From a virus, in IMG/VR virus record IMGVR_UViG_3300030451_003482, positions 1 to 47,440 of that record: a stretch of 47,440 nucleotides of DNA; one strand, written 5' to 3'. The notes under the pieces are model-generated. The model was not told the DNA's origin and made no database searches. It was given only the letters and a program-made list of their open reading frames with translations. Shown in pieces: positions 1-8,190 of this stretch (positions are counted from its first letter, which is position 1; every line of letters starts with the position of its first letter). Position numbers and translations under genes: made by a program.

Positions 1-7
1 GGCAAAA

Positions 8-610
8 ATGGGATACAATCAAAAATTTGGTGCAGCTAGAATTTCACCATCAAAAATGGGTGATGCAAAAGCTGGAGAATTAATGCAAGGCGCTGCTAAG
101 TATTATGATGGCGCTGGTCAATATATGAATGGCGCTCCTAAATATGAAGGTGCTGCTAAACATCATGGGCCGATGAAAGAACATGGACCTATGAAAGGCC
201 ACGAAGGTCCTATGGATATGCACAAAGGTCCTATGGATATGCACAAAGGTCCTATGAAAGAGCATGGACCTATGAAAGAGCACGGGCCTATGAAAGATAA
301 AGATGGACCTATGAATAGCAAAGATAATGATCCTTATAGCAGAGCCGCTGCATCAGATAGATTTTTTGCTGATCTTAAAAAAGAGAAGTATAGTAGAAAG
401 AATCCAAGACATGCTGGATCAAACTTTTTTCCACCAGAAAATCCTAGAGCTAAAAAAGATTTAGTAAAAGGTAAAACAACTGATCAAGATCTTGCGTCTG
501 TTTTTTACGATGTAGATCAAGATGGTGATAGCGTTTTTAGAGACTACAATCAAGATGGTACAATGCTAGGAAGAGGTATACAATCTTTAATTAAAAGGTT
601 TAAAGGGTGA
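8..610 (+). CDS. GPM-repeat, His-rich protein with EF-hand-like loops
   Basis: A 200-residue protein I do not recognise as a named family. Residues about 54-107 hold eight GPM units separated by short His/Lys/Glu/Asp spacers (for example HGPMKEHGPMK), low-complexity sequence rich in histidine and methionine. Near the C-terminus, DVDQDGDSVFRD (from about residue 168) fits the 12-residue EF-hand loop D-x-D-x-D-G-x5-D, and DYNQDGT follows directly as a weaker second copy. Metal or calcium binding is inferred from these motifs only. Its stop overlaps the GTG of the holin gene (GTGA), so the two are probably cotranslated. It lies just inside the window edge; the start at 8 is the first ATG seen, after an A-rich run. 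Confidence 0.7.
   Translation: MGYNQKFGAARISPSKMGDAKAGELMQGAAKYYDGAGQYMNGAPKYEGAAKHHGPMKEHGPMKGHEGPMDMHKGPMDMHKGPMKEHGPMKEHGPMKDKDGPMNSKDNDPYSRAAASDRFFADLKKEKYSRKNPRHAGSNFFPPENPRAKKDLVKGKTTDQDLASVFYDVDQDGDSVFRDYNQDGTMLGRGIQSLIKRFKG
168..330 (+). repeat. In-frame GPM tandem repeat
   Basis: Degenerate tandem repeats with 15-24 nt spacing encode eight GPM units. One perfect 21-nt tandem copy is visible at 206-226 and 227-247, encoding GPMDMHK twice. All unit lengths are multiples of three, so the reading frame is kept when copy number changes. Confidence 0.85.
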
Positions 611-1005
611 AAAAACTTTTAAGTCTTTTAACAGGTGGTTTAGTTAAAGACGTAGGTAATGTAATCGATAAGCTTACAACTACAGACGAAGAAAGATTAG
701 CCGCTAAACAAAAGATACAAGAGTTATTAGAAAAAGCGGATCAGGACGCGCAAACTCAAATCACTGAAAGGTGGAAACTTGATATGCAGTCCGATTCGTT
801 TTTGTCTAAAAACATTCGTCCGTTAGTGTTAATATATCTTACTGTTATATTTACAGTTCTAGCATTTTTTGATGGTAATGTAGGTGGCTTTCAAGTAGAC
901 GAAGATTACATACCTATATTCCAGTCACTGCTTATTACCGTGTATGGCGCTTATTTTGTAGGTCGTACGTGGGAAAAGGCGAAAAAATCAAGTGATAATA
1001 AATAA
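607..1005 (+). CDS. Holin, 3TM superfamily III (gene-transfer-agent type)
   Basis: A 132-residue membrane protein. The N-terminal half is an amphipathic, coiled-coil-like segment (TTDEERLAAKQKIQELLEKA). It is followed by RWKLDMQSDSFLSKNIRPL, the signature I associate with the 3TM holin family of gene transfer agents and marine phages, then two hydrophobic segments (about residues 71-88 and 103-119). By family knowledge it would form inner-membrane lesions that release the endolysin, for which the M15 peptidase at 34011 is the candidate. It starts at a GTG overlapping the upstream stop. Its place just upstream of the terminase genes resembles T7, where holin 17.5 precedes genes 18 and 19. Confidence 0.8.
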   Translation: MKKLLSLLTGGLVKDVGNVIDKLTTTDEERLAAKQKIQELLEKADQDAQTQITERWKLDMQSDSFLSKNIRPLVLIYLTVIFTVLAFFDGNVGGFQVDEDYIPIFQSLLITVYGAYFVGRTWEKAKKSSDNK

Positions 1006-1024
1006 TAAAATTAAATTAAATTAA

Positions 1025-1261
1025 ATGTCAAAATCAATTACAGCTGAAGAGCTTAAAACTATTACTGACCAACAAAAAGAGTTAGGTCAAGTGTTAAATC
1101 AAATAGGACAATTAGAAGCAAACAAACATTCATTACTTCATAAAATAGCTACAATAAACGAAGGTATTGAAGAAACTAAAAATGATTTAGAGTCTAAATA
1201 CGGAGCTATTAATATTAATTTAGAAAACGGAACTTATACAGAAATTGAATCAGAGGACTAA
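1025..1261 (+). CDS. Small coiled-coil protein
   Basis: A 78-residue acidic protein, almost entirely predicted coiled coil (heptad-like leucine and isoleucine spacing over about residues 8-58), ending in KYGAININLENGTYTEIESED. Small proteins of this pattern are common upstream of terminase genes in marine phages, but I know no assigned function. It is preceded by a pure A/T run (AATTAAATTAA) without a Shine-Dalgarno. Its stop overlaps the next ATG (TAATG). Confidence 0.75.
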   Translation: MSKSITAEELKTITDQQKELGQVLNQIGQLEANKHSLLHKIATINEGIEETKNDLESKYGAININLENGTYTEIESED

Positions 1262-1488
1262 TGAGTAATGTTATAAGAAAAATCAGTATTGGTTCTGATT
1301 ATAAAAACGATGCCATGCACTACGCTTTAGGCCAACAGGTTTATGGCGGTCATGAGATATCACATATTCTGTTTGAAGATGACGACGCTTCTTATAACAT
1401 ATTCATAAAGAAAAACAACGAAGTGTTGCCATGGAAGAAATTTAATTCTAACATGGCTATATCCGTTGAATATGATTTGGAATATTAA
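1261..1488 (+). CDS. Hypothetical protein (phage, 75 aa)
   Basis: A 75-residue soluble protein containing GGHEISHILFEDDDASYNIFIKK-type sequence followed by LPWKKFNSNMAISVEYDLEY. It looks like one small beta-rich domain. I recognise the general pattern from marine phage contigs but not a function. It is coupled on both sides by one-base TAATG overlaps, so it probably sits in the same translational block as the coiled-coil and GroES-like proteins. No membrane segment or cysteine pair is seen. Confidence 0.7.
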   Translation: MSNVIRKISIGSDYKNDAMHYALGQQVYGGHEISHILFEDDDASYNIFIKKNNEVLPWKKFNSNMAISVEYDLEY

Positions 1489-2093
1489 TGAAAAGCGTTT
1501 TTGACTTTATAGTAAAACCGCTAGGCAAAAGATACAACAACACAATACAAATAGGTGACATAGAATTAGTTTTAAATACTAAAGTAGAAAGTTATAAATT
1601 TGTAAATAATTTTGCTGAAGTAGTTGCAACGCCTTTGGCCTATAAAACGCCTATTAAAAAAGGTGATATAATAGTTATACATCATAATGTATTTAGAAGA
1701 TGGTATAACATAAGAGGTGAACAAAAAGATAGTAGATCTTTTTTTAAAGATGATTTATATTTTGTATCAGAAGATCAAATATATTTATATAGTAATGGTA
1801 ATGCTTTCAAGTCTTTTGGCGATAGATGCTTTGTTTCACCAATTAAAAATAAAAACGTTCTAGATAACAAAAAAGAACAAAGCCTTGTAGGTATACTAAA
1901 AATAGGTAATAGCTCGTTAGAAGCTTTAGGAATAAATCCTGGAGATGTTGTAGGATATAAACCGTTTAGTGAATATGACTTTGTTATTAATAAAGAACGA
2001 TTGTATTGTATGAAATCAAATGATATTGTAATTAAGTATGAACACGAAAAAAACCAAGCTGAGTATAATCCAAGCTGGGCAAAAAGCAGTTGA
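1488..2093 (+). CDS. Putative GroES/Cpn10-like co-chaperonin
   Basis: A 201-residue protein whose two halves both look like the Cpn10 fold. The second half reads VGILKIGNSSLEALGINPGD, then a YKPFSEYDFVINKERLYCMKSNDIVI stretch; this follows the order of GroES: G-x-V-x-x-x-G, V-x-x-G-D-x-V, a beta strand, a 'DG-Y-hhh' strand and a terminal 'DIL'. The first half has KKGDIIVIHHNVFRRWYNI and FVSEDQIYLY in comparable places. If correct, it would partner the host GroEL to fold capsid protein, as T4 gp31 does. The call rests on motif order by eye. Alternative: an unrelated beta-barrel structural protein. The last 56 bases overlap the next gene. Confidence 0.4.
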   Translation: MKSVFDFIVKPLGKRYNNTIQIGDIELVLNTKVESYKFVNNFAEVVATPLAYKTPIKKGDIIVIHHNVFRRWYNIRGEQKDSRSFFKDDLYFVSEDQIYLYSNGNAFKSFGDRCFVSPIKNKNVLDNKKEQSLVGILKIGNSSLEALGINPGDVVGYKPFSEYDFVINKERLYCMKSNDIVIKYEHEKNQAEYNPSWAKSS

Positions 2094-2313
2094 AGAGTTA
2101 ATCAAAGTTGCTAAAGAACCTATTGTAGACTCAGGCGATGATATAACTGCTGATAGATTAAAAAATGCAGCAGCTACAAAAAAACTAGCAGTGTTTGATG
2201 CTTTTGAAATATTACATAGAATACAAGAAGAAGAAAACATACTAAACGAAAAACCGCAAGAGGTAAAAGAACAAAAGTCTTTTAAAGGTTTTGCTGAAGG
2301 AAGATCTAAATAA
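2038..2313 (+). CDS. Candidate small terminase subunit
   Basis: A 91-residue, largely helical protein directly upstream of TerL, with a one-base overlap (TAATG). Residues about 30-65 (DSGDDITADRLKNAAATKKL, then AVFDAFEILHRI) form a conserved-looking helical core; the C-terminus is charged. Size and position fit a small terminase subunit, which recognises phage DNA and loads TerL, but no clear helix-turn-helix is visible, so the call is by context. It starts inside the previous gene, at an ATG within that gene's C-terminal codons, a 56-bp overlap suggesting translational coupling. Confidence 0.5.
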   Translation: MNTKKTKLSIIQAGQKAVEELIKVAKEPIVDSGDDITADRLKNAAATKKLAVFDAFEILHRIQEEENILNEKPQEVKEQKSFKGFAEGRSK

Positions 2314-4523
2314 TGTACGATCAAAGTTTATTTAAAATATTAGACGATCATATAAAACCTAATATAATTAAAAAAAATAATAGGTATAAAAAATGGGAGT
2401 ACGGATATAATAAAGAACATGACGTTGTTGTAATAAGCAAAACAGGAAAAATTGGCGAAGTATATGAAATACAAAATTTAAAAATAGCTTTACCATTAAA
2501 AGAAAATGTTTTTAGTTTTGATGACGATAAATGGAATAGAACCGAATTACCTAAACCATTAAGTAAAATAAAAACAATATTTGACTGGGAACAATATTCT
2601 GTAGATTTTAAAGAAGAGTGGTATGACTATATTGACGAAGAGTTTGAAAGAAGGGAAAAAGGTTTTTGGTTTTATAACAAAAGTGTTCCTACTTATCTTA
2701 CTGGTTCTCATTACATGTACTTGCAGTGGAGTAAAATTGATGTTGGAAAACCAGATTTTAGAGAATCAAATAGGCTTTTCTATATCTTCTGGGAAGCTTG
2801 TAAAGCCGACAGTCGTTGCTTTGGAATGTGCTACCTCAAGAATAGACGCTCTGGCTTTTCGTTCATGGCATCAGGAGAAGTGGTTAATCTTGCAACAATA
2901 TCCTCTGATTCACGATACGGCTTGTTATCAAAATCAGGGCCTGATGCAAAATCTATGTTTACGGACAAAGTGGTGCCCATCTCCGTTAATTATCCGTTCT
3001 TTTTCAAACCCATACAAGATGGTATGGACAGGCCAAAGACGGAGCTCGCCTATAGAGTACCAGCCAGTAAATTCACAAGGCGTAAGATACTCGCAAACGA
3101 ACCGCAAGAAGACTTACAGGGGCTCGACACAACGATCGACTGGAAGAACACAGGCGACAACTCCTATGACGGTGAGAAACTTAAACTCCTCGTACATGAC
3201 GAATCGGGTAAATGGGAACGGCCGAACAACATCCTCAACAACTGGAGGGTCACAAAGACGACGTTAAGATTAGGTAGCAGAGTTGTTGGTAAATGCATGA
3301 TGGGTTCAACTTGTAACGCATTAGACAAAGGTGGTGATAACTTTAAAAAAATATACAATGATTCAGACGTTACAAAAAGAAACGCCAATGGACAGACTCG
3401 CTCAGGACTATATAGTTTGTTCATACCTATGGAATGGAACTACGAAGGATACATTGATTCTTATGGACTACCTGTATTCGAAACGCCGGCAAAAGAGACT
3501 AAAGGACCACATGGTGAGATTATTGAGATAGGTGTAATTGATTATTGGCAAAACGAAGTTGATGGTTTAAAAGAAGATCAAGACGCTTTAAACGAATTTT
3601 ATCGTCAATTTCCTAGAACTGAAGAGCACGCATTTAGAGATGAAGCTAAAGAGTCTTTATTTAATCTAACTAAAATTTATGAGCAAATAGATTTTAACGG
3701 AGATTTAAAGCATAGTACCCTTATTACTCAAGGTAGTTTTCAATGGCGTGATGGTATTAAAGATACAAGTGTAATATTTATACCAAACAGTAATGGTAGG
3801 TTTTTTATAACATGGATTCCACCTGAAAATTTACAAAATCGTGTAATATTAAAAAATGGAATTAAATATCCTGGTAATGAAGATCTTGGAGCATTTGGCT
3901 GTGACCCTTATGATATATCAGGAACTGTAGATAAAAGAGGATCTAATGGATCTTTACATGGGCTTACAGCTTTTAGTATGCTTGATGTTCCGCCAAATCA
4001 TTTTTTCTTAGAATATATAGCTAGACCTCAAACAGCTGAAATATTTTTTGAAGATGTATTAATGGCTTGTGTGTTTTACGGTATGCCAGTTTTAGCAGAA
4101 AATAACAAACCTAGACTATTATACCATTTTAAAAGAAGAGGATATAGAGGATATTCTATGAATAGACCAGATAAAATTTACAATAAGTTATCAGTGTCTG
4201 AAAGAGAAATAGGTGGAATACCTAATTCAAGTGAAGATATTAAGCAAGCTCATGCCGCTGCTATAGAAACTTATATAGAGAATTTTGTTGGTTACAACAA
4301 TGATAAATACGGTGACGTTTATTTTCAACGCACCTTAAATGATTGGGCTAAATTTAATATAAATAATAGAACAAAGCACGATGCTTCTATTAGTTCTGGT
4401 TTAGCTTTGATGGCTTGCAACAAACATAGATACAAACCAGTGCCTAAACTTATTGTTAAAAATTATGAATTAGGTATAAAACGGTACGATAACACCGGAG
4501 TTGTTTCAAAAATTATAAAATAA
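2313..4523 (+). CDS. Terminase large subunit (TerL)
   Basis: A 736-residue DNA-packaging motor. The ATPase domain has a deviant Walker A at about residues 176-183 (KNRRSGFS, with Phe where the P-loop Lys is expected), Walker B LLVHDE with D296/E297, and coupling motif GSTCN at 331-335. The RNase H-like nuclease domain has D531 in GCDPYD and a terminal acidic residue D690 in KHDASISSG. TerL pumps DNA through the portal and cuts the concatemer. It is followed at once by the portal gene (ATG right after the stop). Bases 2821-3300 within the gene are clearly more GC-rich than the flanks (see finding). Confidence 0.93.
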   Translation: MYDQSLFKILDDHIKPNIIKKNNRYKKWEYGYNKEHDVVVISKTGKIGEVYEIQNLKIALPLKENVFSFDDDKWNRTELPKPLSKIKTIFDWEQYSVDFKEEWYDYIDEEFERREKGFWFYNKSVPTYLTGSHYMYLQWSKIDVGKPDFRESNRLFYIFWEACKADSRCFGMCYLKNRRSGFSFMASGEVVNLATISSDSRYGLLSKSGPDAKSMFTDKVVPISVNYPFFFKPIQDGMDRPKTELAYRVPASKFTRRKILANEPQEDLQGLDTTIDWKNTGDNSYDGEKLKLLVHDESGKWERPNNILNNWRVTKTTLRLGSRVVGKCMMGSTCNALDKGGDNFKKIYNDSDVTKRNANGQTRSGLYSLFIPMEWNYEGYIDSYGLPVFETPAKETKGPHGEIIEIGVIDYWQNEVDGLKEDQDALNEFYRQFPRTEEHAFRDEAKESLFNLTKIYEQIDFNGDLKHSTLITQGSFQWRDGIKDTSVIFIPNSNGRFFITWIPPENLQNRVILKNGIKYPGNEDLGAFGCDPYDISGTVDKRGSNGSLHGLTAFSMLDVPPNHFFLEYIARPQTAEIFFEDVLMACVFYGMPVLAENNKPRLLYHFKRRGYRGYSMNRPDKIYNKLSVSEREIGGIPNSSEDIKQAHAAAIETYIENFVGYNNDKYGDVYFQRTLNDWAKFNINNRTKHDASISSGLALMACNKHRYKPVPKLIVKNYELGIKRYDNTGVVSKIIK
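2821..3300 (+). other. GC-rich compositional patch inside TerL
   Basis: Hand count of eight 60-base lines gives 219 G+C of 480 (about 46%). Lines 2341-2580 give 57 of 240 (about 24%) and lines 3661-3900 give 69 of 240 (about 29%). Codons shift to C- and G-ending forms (AAC, CTC, GTC, AGG). The patch covers the Walker A to Walker B region of the ATPase domain. Confidence 0.8.
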
Positions 4524-6935
4524 ATGGAAATAAACTACAACGCTAATAGCGCCTTTCCAAATCAGGTAGTACCTTTGGAGGAAAAGATGAGTTTAAAATA
4601 CGGTAAACAAGTTGCCGATGCTATACAGTCTGAGTGGTTTGCTCAAGGTAGAACTAATGGTAACAGATATTTAACCACATTTAATAATTACCATACTCGT
4701 AGATTATACGCCAGAGGCGAGCAACCAGTTCAAAAATATAAAGATGAATTATCTATTAATGGTGATTTATCTTATCTTAATTTAGACTGGAAACCAGTAC
4801 CTATACTATCTAAATTTGTAAACATTTTAGTAAATGGTATATCAAATAAAGATTACGATATAAAAGCTTACGCTCAAGATCCAGAAAGTTTAAAGAAAAG
4901 AACTAATTACGCTAAAGCTTTAGCTAAAGATATATTTGCTCAAGATATTATAGAGCAATTAAAAGCAACAACTGGTCAAGATATATCTAAAACAAGTGTA
5001 TCAAAAGAAAACTTGCCTAAAACTATAGAAGAAATGGAACTGCATTTGCAACTTAGTTACAAGCAGTCTATAGAAATAGCTGAAGAAGAAGCAATAACTC
5101 AAGTTTTATCTGCAAATAAATACGAGCTGCTAAAGCGTAGATTAAATGAAGATCTTGTTGTTTTAGGTATAGCAGCCGCTAAAACTAATTTTAACCCAAG
5201 TAATGGTATAACTTTAGATTATGTTGATCCTTCTTATATGGTTTATTCTTATACAGAAGATCCTAACTTTGAAGATTTATATTATGTTGGAGAAGTTAAA
5301 GCTTTAACTGTTGCTGAAATTAAAAAACAGTTTCCAAATGTATCTGATTCTGAGTTAGAAAAAATACAAAAATCATATAGCAACAACAACTACATATATG
5401 GTTGGGGAGCGTATGATGAAAATACTGTTCAGGTTTTATATTTTGAATATAAAACGTATATGGATCAAGTTTTTAAATTAAAAGAAACTGATCAAGGTTT
5501 AGAAAAAATATTAGAAAAGCCAGATACTTTTAATCCTCCAGAAAATGATAACTTTAATAGAGTTTCTAGAAGTGTTGAGGTTTTATTTGAAGGTGTAAAA
5601 GTTTTAGGCACAGATATGATGCTTAAATGGGAAATGTCTGAAAACATGACTCGACCTTTAGCTGACACTACTAAAGTTGAAATGAATTACGCTATATGCG
5701 CTCCGCGTATGTATAAAGGTAGAATTGAATCACTTGTTACGAAGACTATGGGCTTTGCTGATATGGTTCAATTAACACATTTAAAATTACAACAAGTAAT
5801 ATCACGTATGGTGCCTGATGGTGTATTTTTAGATATGGACGGGCTTGCGGAAGTTGATCTTGGTAATGGTACAAATTACAACCCAGCTGAAGCGTTGAAC
5901 ATGTATTTTCAAACAGGTTCAGTTGTTGGTAGATCGTTAACGCAAGATGGCGCGATGAATGCTGGTAAAGTTCCTGTTCAAGAATTATCAACATCAGCAG
6001 GTCAAGCTAAAATTGGCGCACTTGTTAATACGTATAACTATTATATACAAATGATACGTGATGTAACAGGGCTTAATGAAGCCAGAGACGGAACGTTGCC
6101 AGATAAAGATACATTAGTAGGTTTACAAAAAATAGCAGCTCAACAATCAAATATAGCTACAAAACATATTAATAACGCTAGTCTTTATTTAACTCTTAGA
6201 TTATGTGAAAATATATCTAAAAAAATAGCAGATGTATTAAATTATCCTTTAACAGCTAAAGCTTTAAAAGAAAGTATATCTACTTACAATGTTGAAACTT
6301 TAAAAGAAGTTTCGCATTTAAATTTGCATGACTTTGGTATATTTTTAGATTTAGAACCAGATGAAGAAGCTAAAGCTCAGTTGGAACAAAACATACAAGT
6401 TGCACTACAGTCTGGCGGTATTGATTTAGAAGACGCTATAGATCTTAGACAAATACGTAATTTAAAGTTAGCAAATCAAATGCTAAAACAAAAACGTAGA
6501 TTAAAAGCTGAAAGAGATCAACAAGCAGCACAAGCTAATATACAAGCTCAAGCTCAAGCAAATGCTCAACTTGCAGAGCAAACCGCTTTAGCAGAAACAC
6601 AAAAGCAAGAGGTTATAAATGAGCAAAAGATAGCGTTAGAGCAAGCTAAGTCTCAGTTTGAAATACAAAGAATGCAAACTGAATCGCAAATAAAGCAAAC
6701 TTTAATGGCTGAAGAATTTAGCTACAACATGCAACTAGCTAGAGCAAGAGCGCAAGTAGAAAAAGAAAGAGAAAAAGAAATAGAAGATCGTAAAGACGAA
6801 CGCGCTAGAATTATTGGTACACAGCAATCTGAAATGATATCGCAACGTCAAAACGACGAATTACCAAAAAACTTTGAATCAGCTGGTAATGATTCTTTAG
6901 GAGGTTTTGGATTAGAACAATTTGAGCCTCGTTAA
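4524..6935 (+). CDS. Portal protein
   Basis: An 803-residue protein immediately after TerL and before the scaffold. The long alpha/beta core includes VPILSKFVNILVNGISNKDY and a VDPSYMVYSYTEDPNFEDLYYVGEV region typical of large podovirus portals. The C-terminal 170 residues are a Gln/Ala/Glu-rich coiled coil (about 650-775) like the barrel or crown of long portals. By family it forms the dodecameric ring at one capsid vertex that docks TerL and later the connector. The start ATG follows the TerL TAA directly, so expression is probably coupled. Confidence 0.85.
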   Translation: MEINYNANSAFPNQVVPLEEKMSLKYGKQVADAIQSEWFAQGRTNGNRYLTTFNNYHTRRLYARGEQPVQKYKDELSINGDLSYLNLDWKPVPILSKFVNILVNGISNKDYDIKAYAQDPESLKKRTNYAKALAKDIFAQDIIEQLKATTGQDISKTSVSKENLPKTIEEMELHLQLSYKQSIEIAEEEAITQVLSANKYELLKRRLNEDLVVLGIAAAKTNFNPSNGITLDYVDPSYMVYSYTEDPNFEDLYYVGEVKALTVAEIKKQFPNVSDSELEKIQKSYSNNNYIYGWGAYDENTVQVLYFEYKTYMDQVFKLKETDQGLEKILEKPDTFNPPENDNFNRVSRSVEVLFEGVKVLGTDMMLKWEMSENMTRPLADTTKVEMNYAICAPRMYKGRIESLVTKTMGFADMVQLTHLKLQQVISRMVPDGVFLDMDGLAEVDLGNGTNYNPAEALNMYFQTGSVVGRSLTQDGAMNAGKVPVQELSTSAGQAKIGALVNTYNYYIQMIRDVTGLNEARDGTLPDKDTLVGLQKIAAQQSNIATKHINNASLYLTLRLCENISKKIADVLNYPLTAKALKESISTYNVETLKEVSHLNLHDFGIFLDLEPDEEAKAQLEQNIQVALQSGGIDLEDAIDLRQIRNLKLANQMLKQKRRLKAERDQQAAQANIQAQAQANAQLAEQTALAETQKQEVINEQKIALEQAKSQFEIQRMQTESQIKQTLMAEEFSYNMQLARARAQVEKEREKEIEDRKDERARIIGTQQSEMISQRQNDELPKNFESAGNDSLGGFGLEQFEPR

Positions 6936-6962
6936 TTTTTAATTATTTAATTATATTATATT

Positions 6963-8174
6963 ATGTCAGAAGAAAACGCGGCCGTAGAGGTCAAACAAGA
7001 AGGTGATTTTAAAATAAAATCAAAACCTAAAAAATTTACAGAACAAACTAACGAGCCTGTTAAAGTAGATCTTACAAAAGATCCTAATGTGCAGGCAGAA
7101 GAACCTATTAAGGTTGAAATAAAAGAAGAAGATGCCGTTCAAACACAGGAGACAAATGATAGCGATGCTGTTATCGAAGAGCCCAAAGACAGTGGCGACA
7201 GCGAAAAAGTGGCTGAAGAAGTACGGAGCACCGAAGAAAAATTAGACAGTCCAATACAAGAAATAACTGAAGACGAGCTTGATGAAAAAACAATGGAGCT
7301 CTACGAAGAAGCTGAAGAAGCTGTAAAAGAAACGGTTAAACAAGGTAAACCTTTACCTGAAAACATACAAGCACTTGTTGATTTTATGAATGAAACAGGT
7401 GGTACGATGGAAGATTATGTAAGATTAAATCATGATTACTCTAAAATAGATGATCAAGCTTTAGTTACAGAATTTTACAAAGCGTCTAAACCTCATCTTA
7501 ATTTAGAGGAAATTAATTTTCTAATGGAAGATAAGTTTAAGTACGATGAAGAAATTGATGAGCCAAGAGATATAAAAAAGAAACAATTGGCTTTTAAAGA
7601 AGAAGTTGCAAAAGCCCGTAGAGAGCTTGATGCTATGAAAGATAAATATTACCAGGAAATCAAGTTGAGACCTGGTGTTACTCAAGAACAGCAAGAAGCT
7701 TTGGACTTTTTCAATCGATATAATGAGCAGCAAGGAGTAGCTGAAAAACAAGCTAAGGATTTTAAATCTCAAACTGAGCAATTATTCACTGATGATTTCA
7801 AAGGTTTTGATTTTAATTTAGGTGAAAAAAAGTTTAGATACAAAATTCAAAATCCAAAGCAAGTTGGGCAATCACAAATTGATATCAATAATTTTATTAG
7901 TAATTATTTAGATAAAGAAGGTAGAGTTATTGATCCAAACGGTTACCATAAGGCGCTTTACGCTGCAATGAATGCGGATAAAATCGCTAATCATTTTTAC
8001 GAACAAGGAAAAGCCGATGGCGTGAAAGGCGTTATTGACTCTTCTAAAAATCTAAGTAGTGACAAGCCACGGCAGGTTGCCGACGGAAACGTCTTTATAA
8101 ATGGTTTAAAAGTAAGATCAATTAGTGGTTTGGATTCGTCTAAACTAAAAGTAAAAACTAAAAAATTTAACTAA
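6963..8174 (+). CDS. Scaffolding protein (putative)
   Basis: A 403-residue, very acidic protein. Residues 1-115 are low-complexity Glu/Asp/Lys/Val/Thr, predicted disordered, and the rest is largely helical (about 205-265 coiled-coil-like). It sits between the portal and major capsid genes, where podoviruses encode the scaffold; composition fits too. It would guide procapsid assembly and then leave or be cleaved. No protease motif is seen. The start ATG follows a 27-base A/T-only spacer without Shine-Dalgarno. Codons around bases 7140-7260 are somewhat more GC-rich than the neighbours. Confidence 0.75.
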   Translation: MSEENAAVEVKQEGDFKIKSKPKKFTEQTNEPVKVDLTKDPNVQAEEPIKVEIKEEDAVQTQETNDSDAVIEEPKDSGDSEKVAEEVRSTEEKLDSPIQEITEDELDEKTMELYEEAEEAVKETVKQGKPLPENIQALVDFMNETGGTMEDYVRLNHDYSKIDDQALVTEFYKASKPHLNLEEINFLMEDKFKYDEEIDEPRDIKKKQLAFKEEVAKARRELDAMKDKYYQEIKLRPGVTQEQQEALDFFNRYNEQQGVAEKQAKDFKSQTEQLFTDDFKGFDFNLGEKKFRYKIQNPKQVGQSQIDINNFISNYLDKEGRVIDPNGYHKALYAAMNADKIANHFYEQGKADGVKGVIDSSKNLSSDKPRQVADGNVFINGLKVRSISGLDSSKLKVKTKKFN

Positions 8175-8190
8175 TTAAAACTTTTAAATA

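Noticed and set aside
80-283. Antisense ORF across the GPM repeat
   Set aside because: Repetitive only because it mirrors the GPM repeat on the + strand.
2623-3267. 214-codon + strand ORF in another frame of terL
   Set aside because: It lies wholly inside terL, whose frame carries the ATPase motifs. It is open because the GC-rich patch has fewer stop codons; its protein is Ser/Thr/Arg-rich with no recognisable motif.
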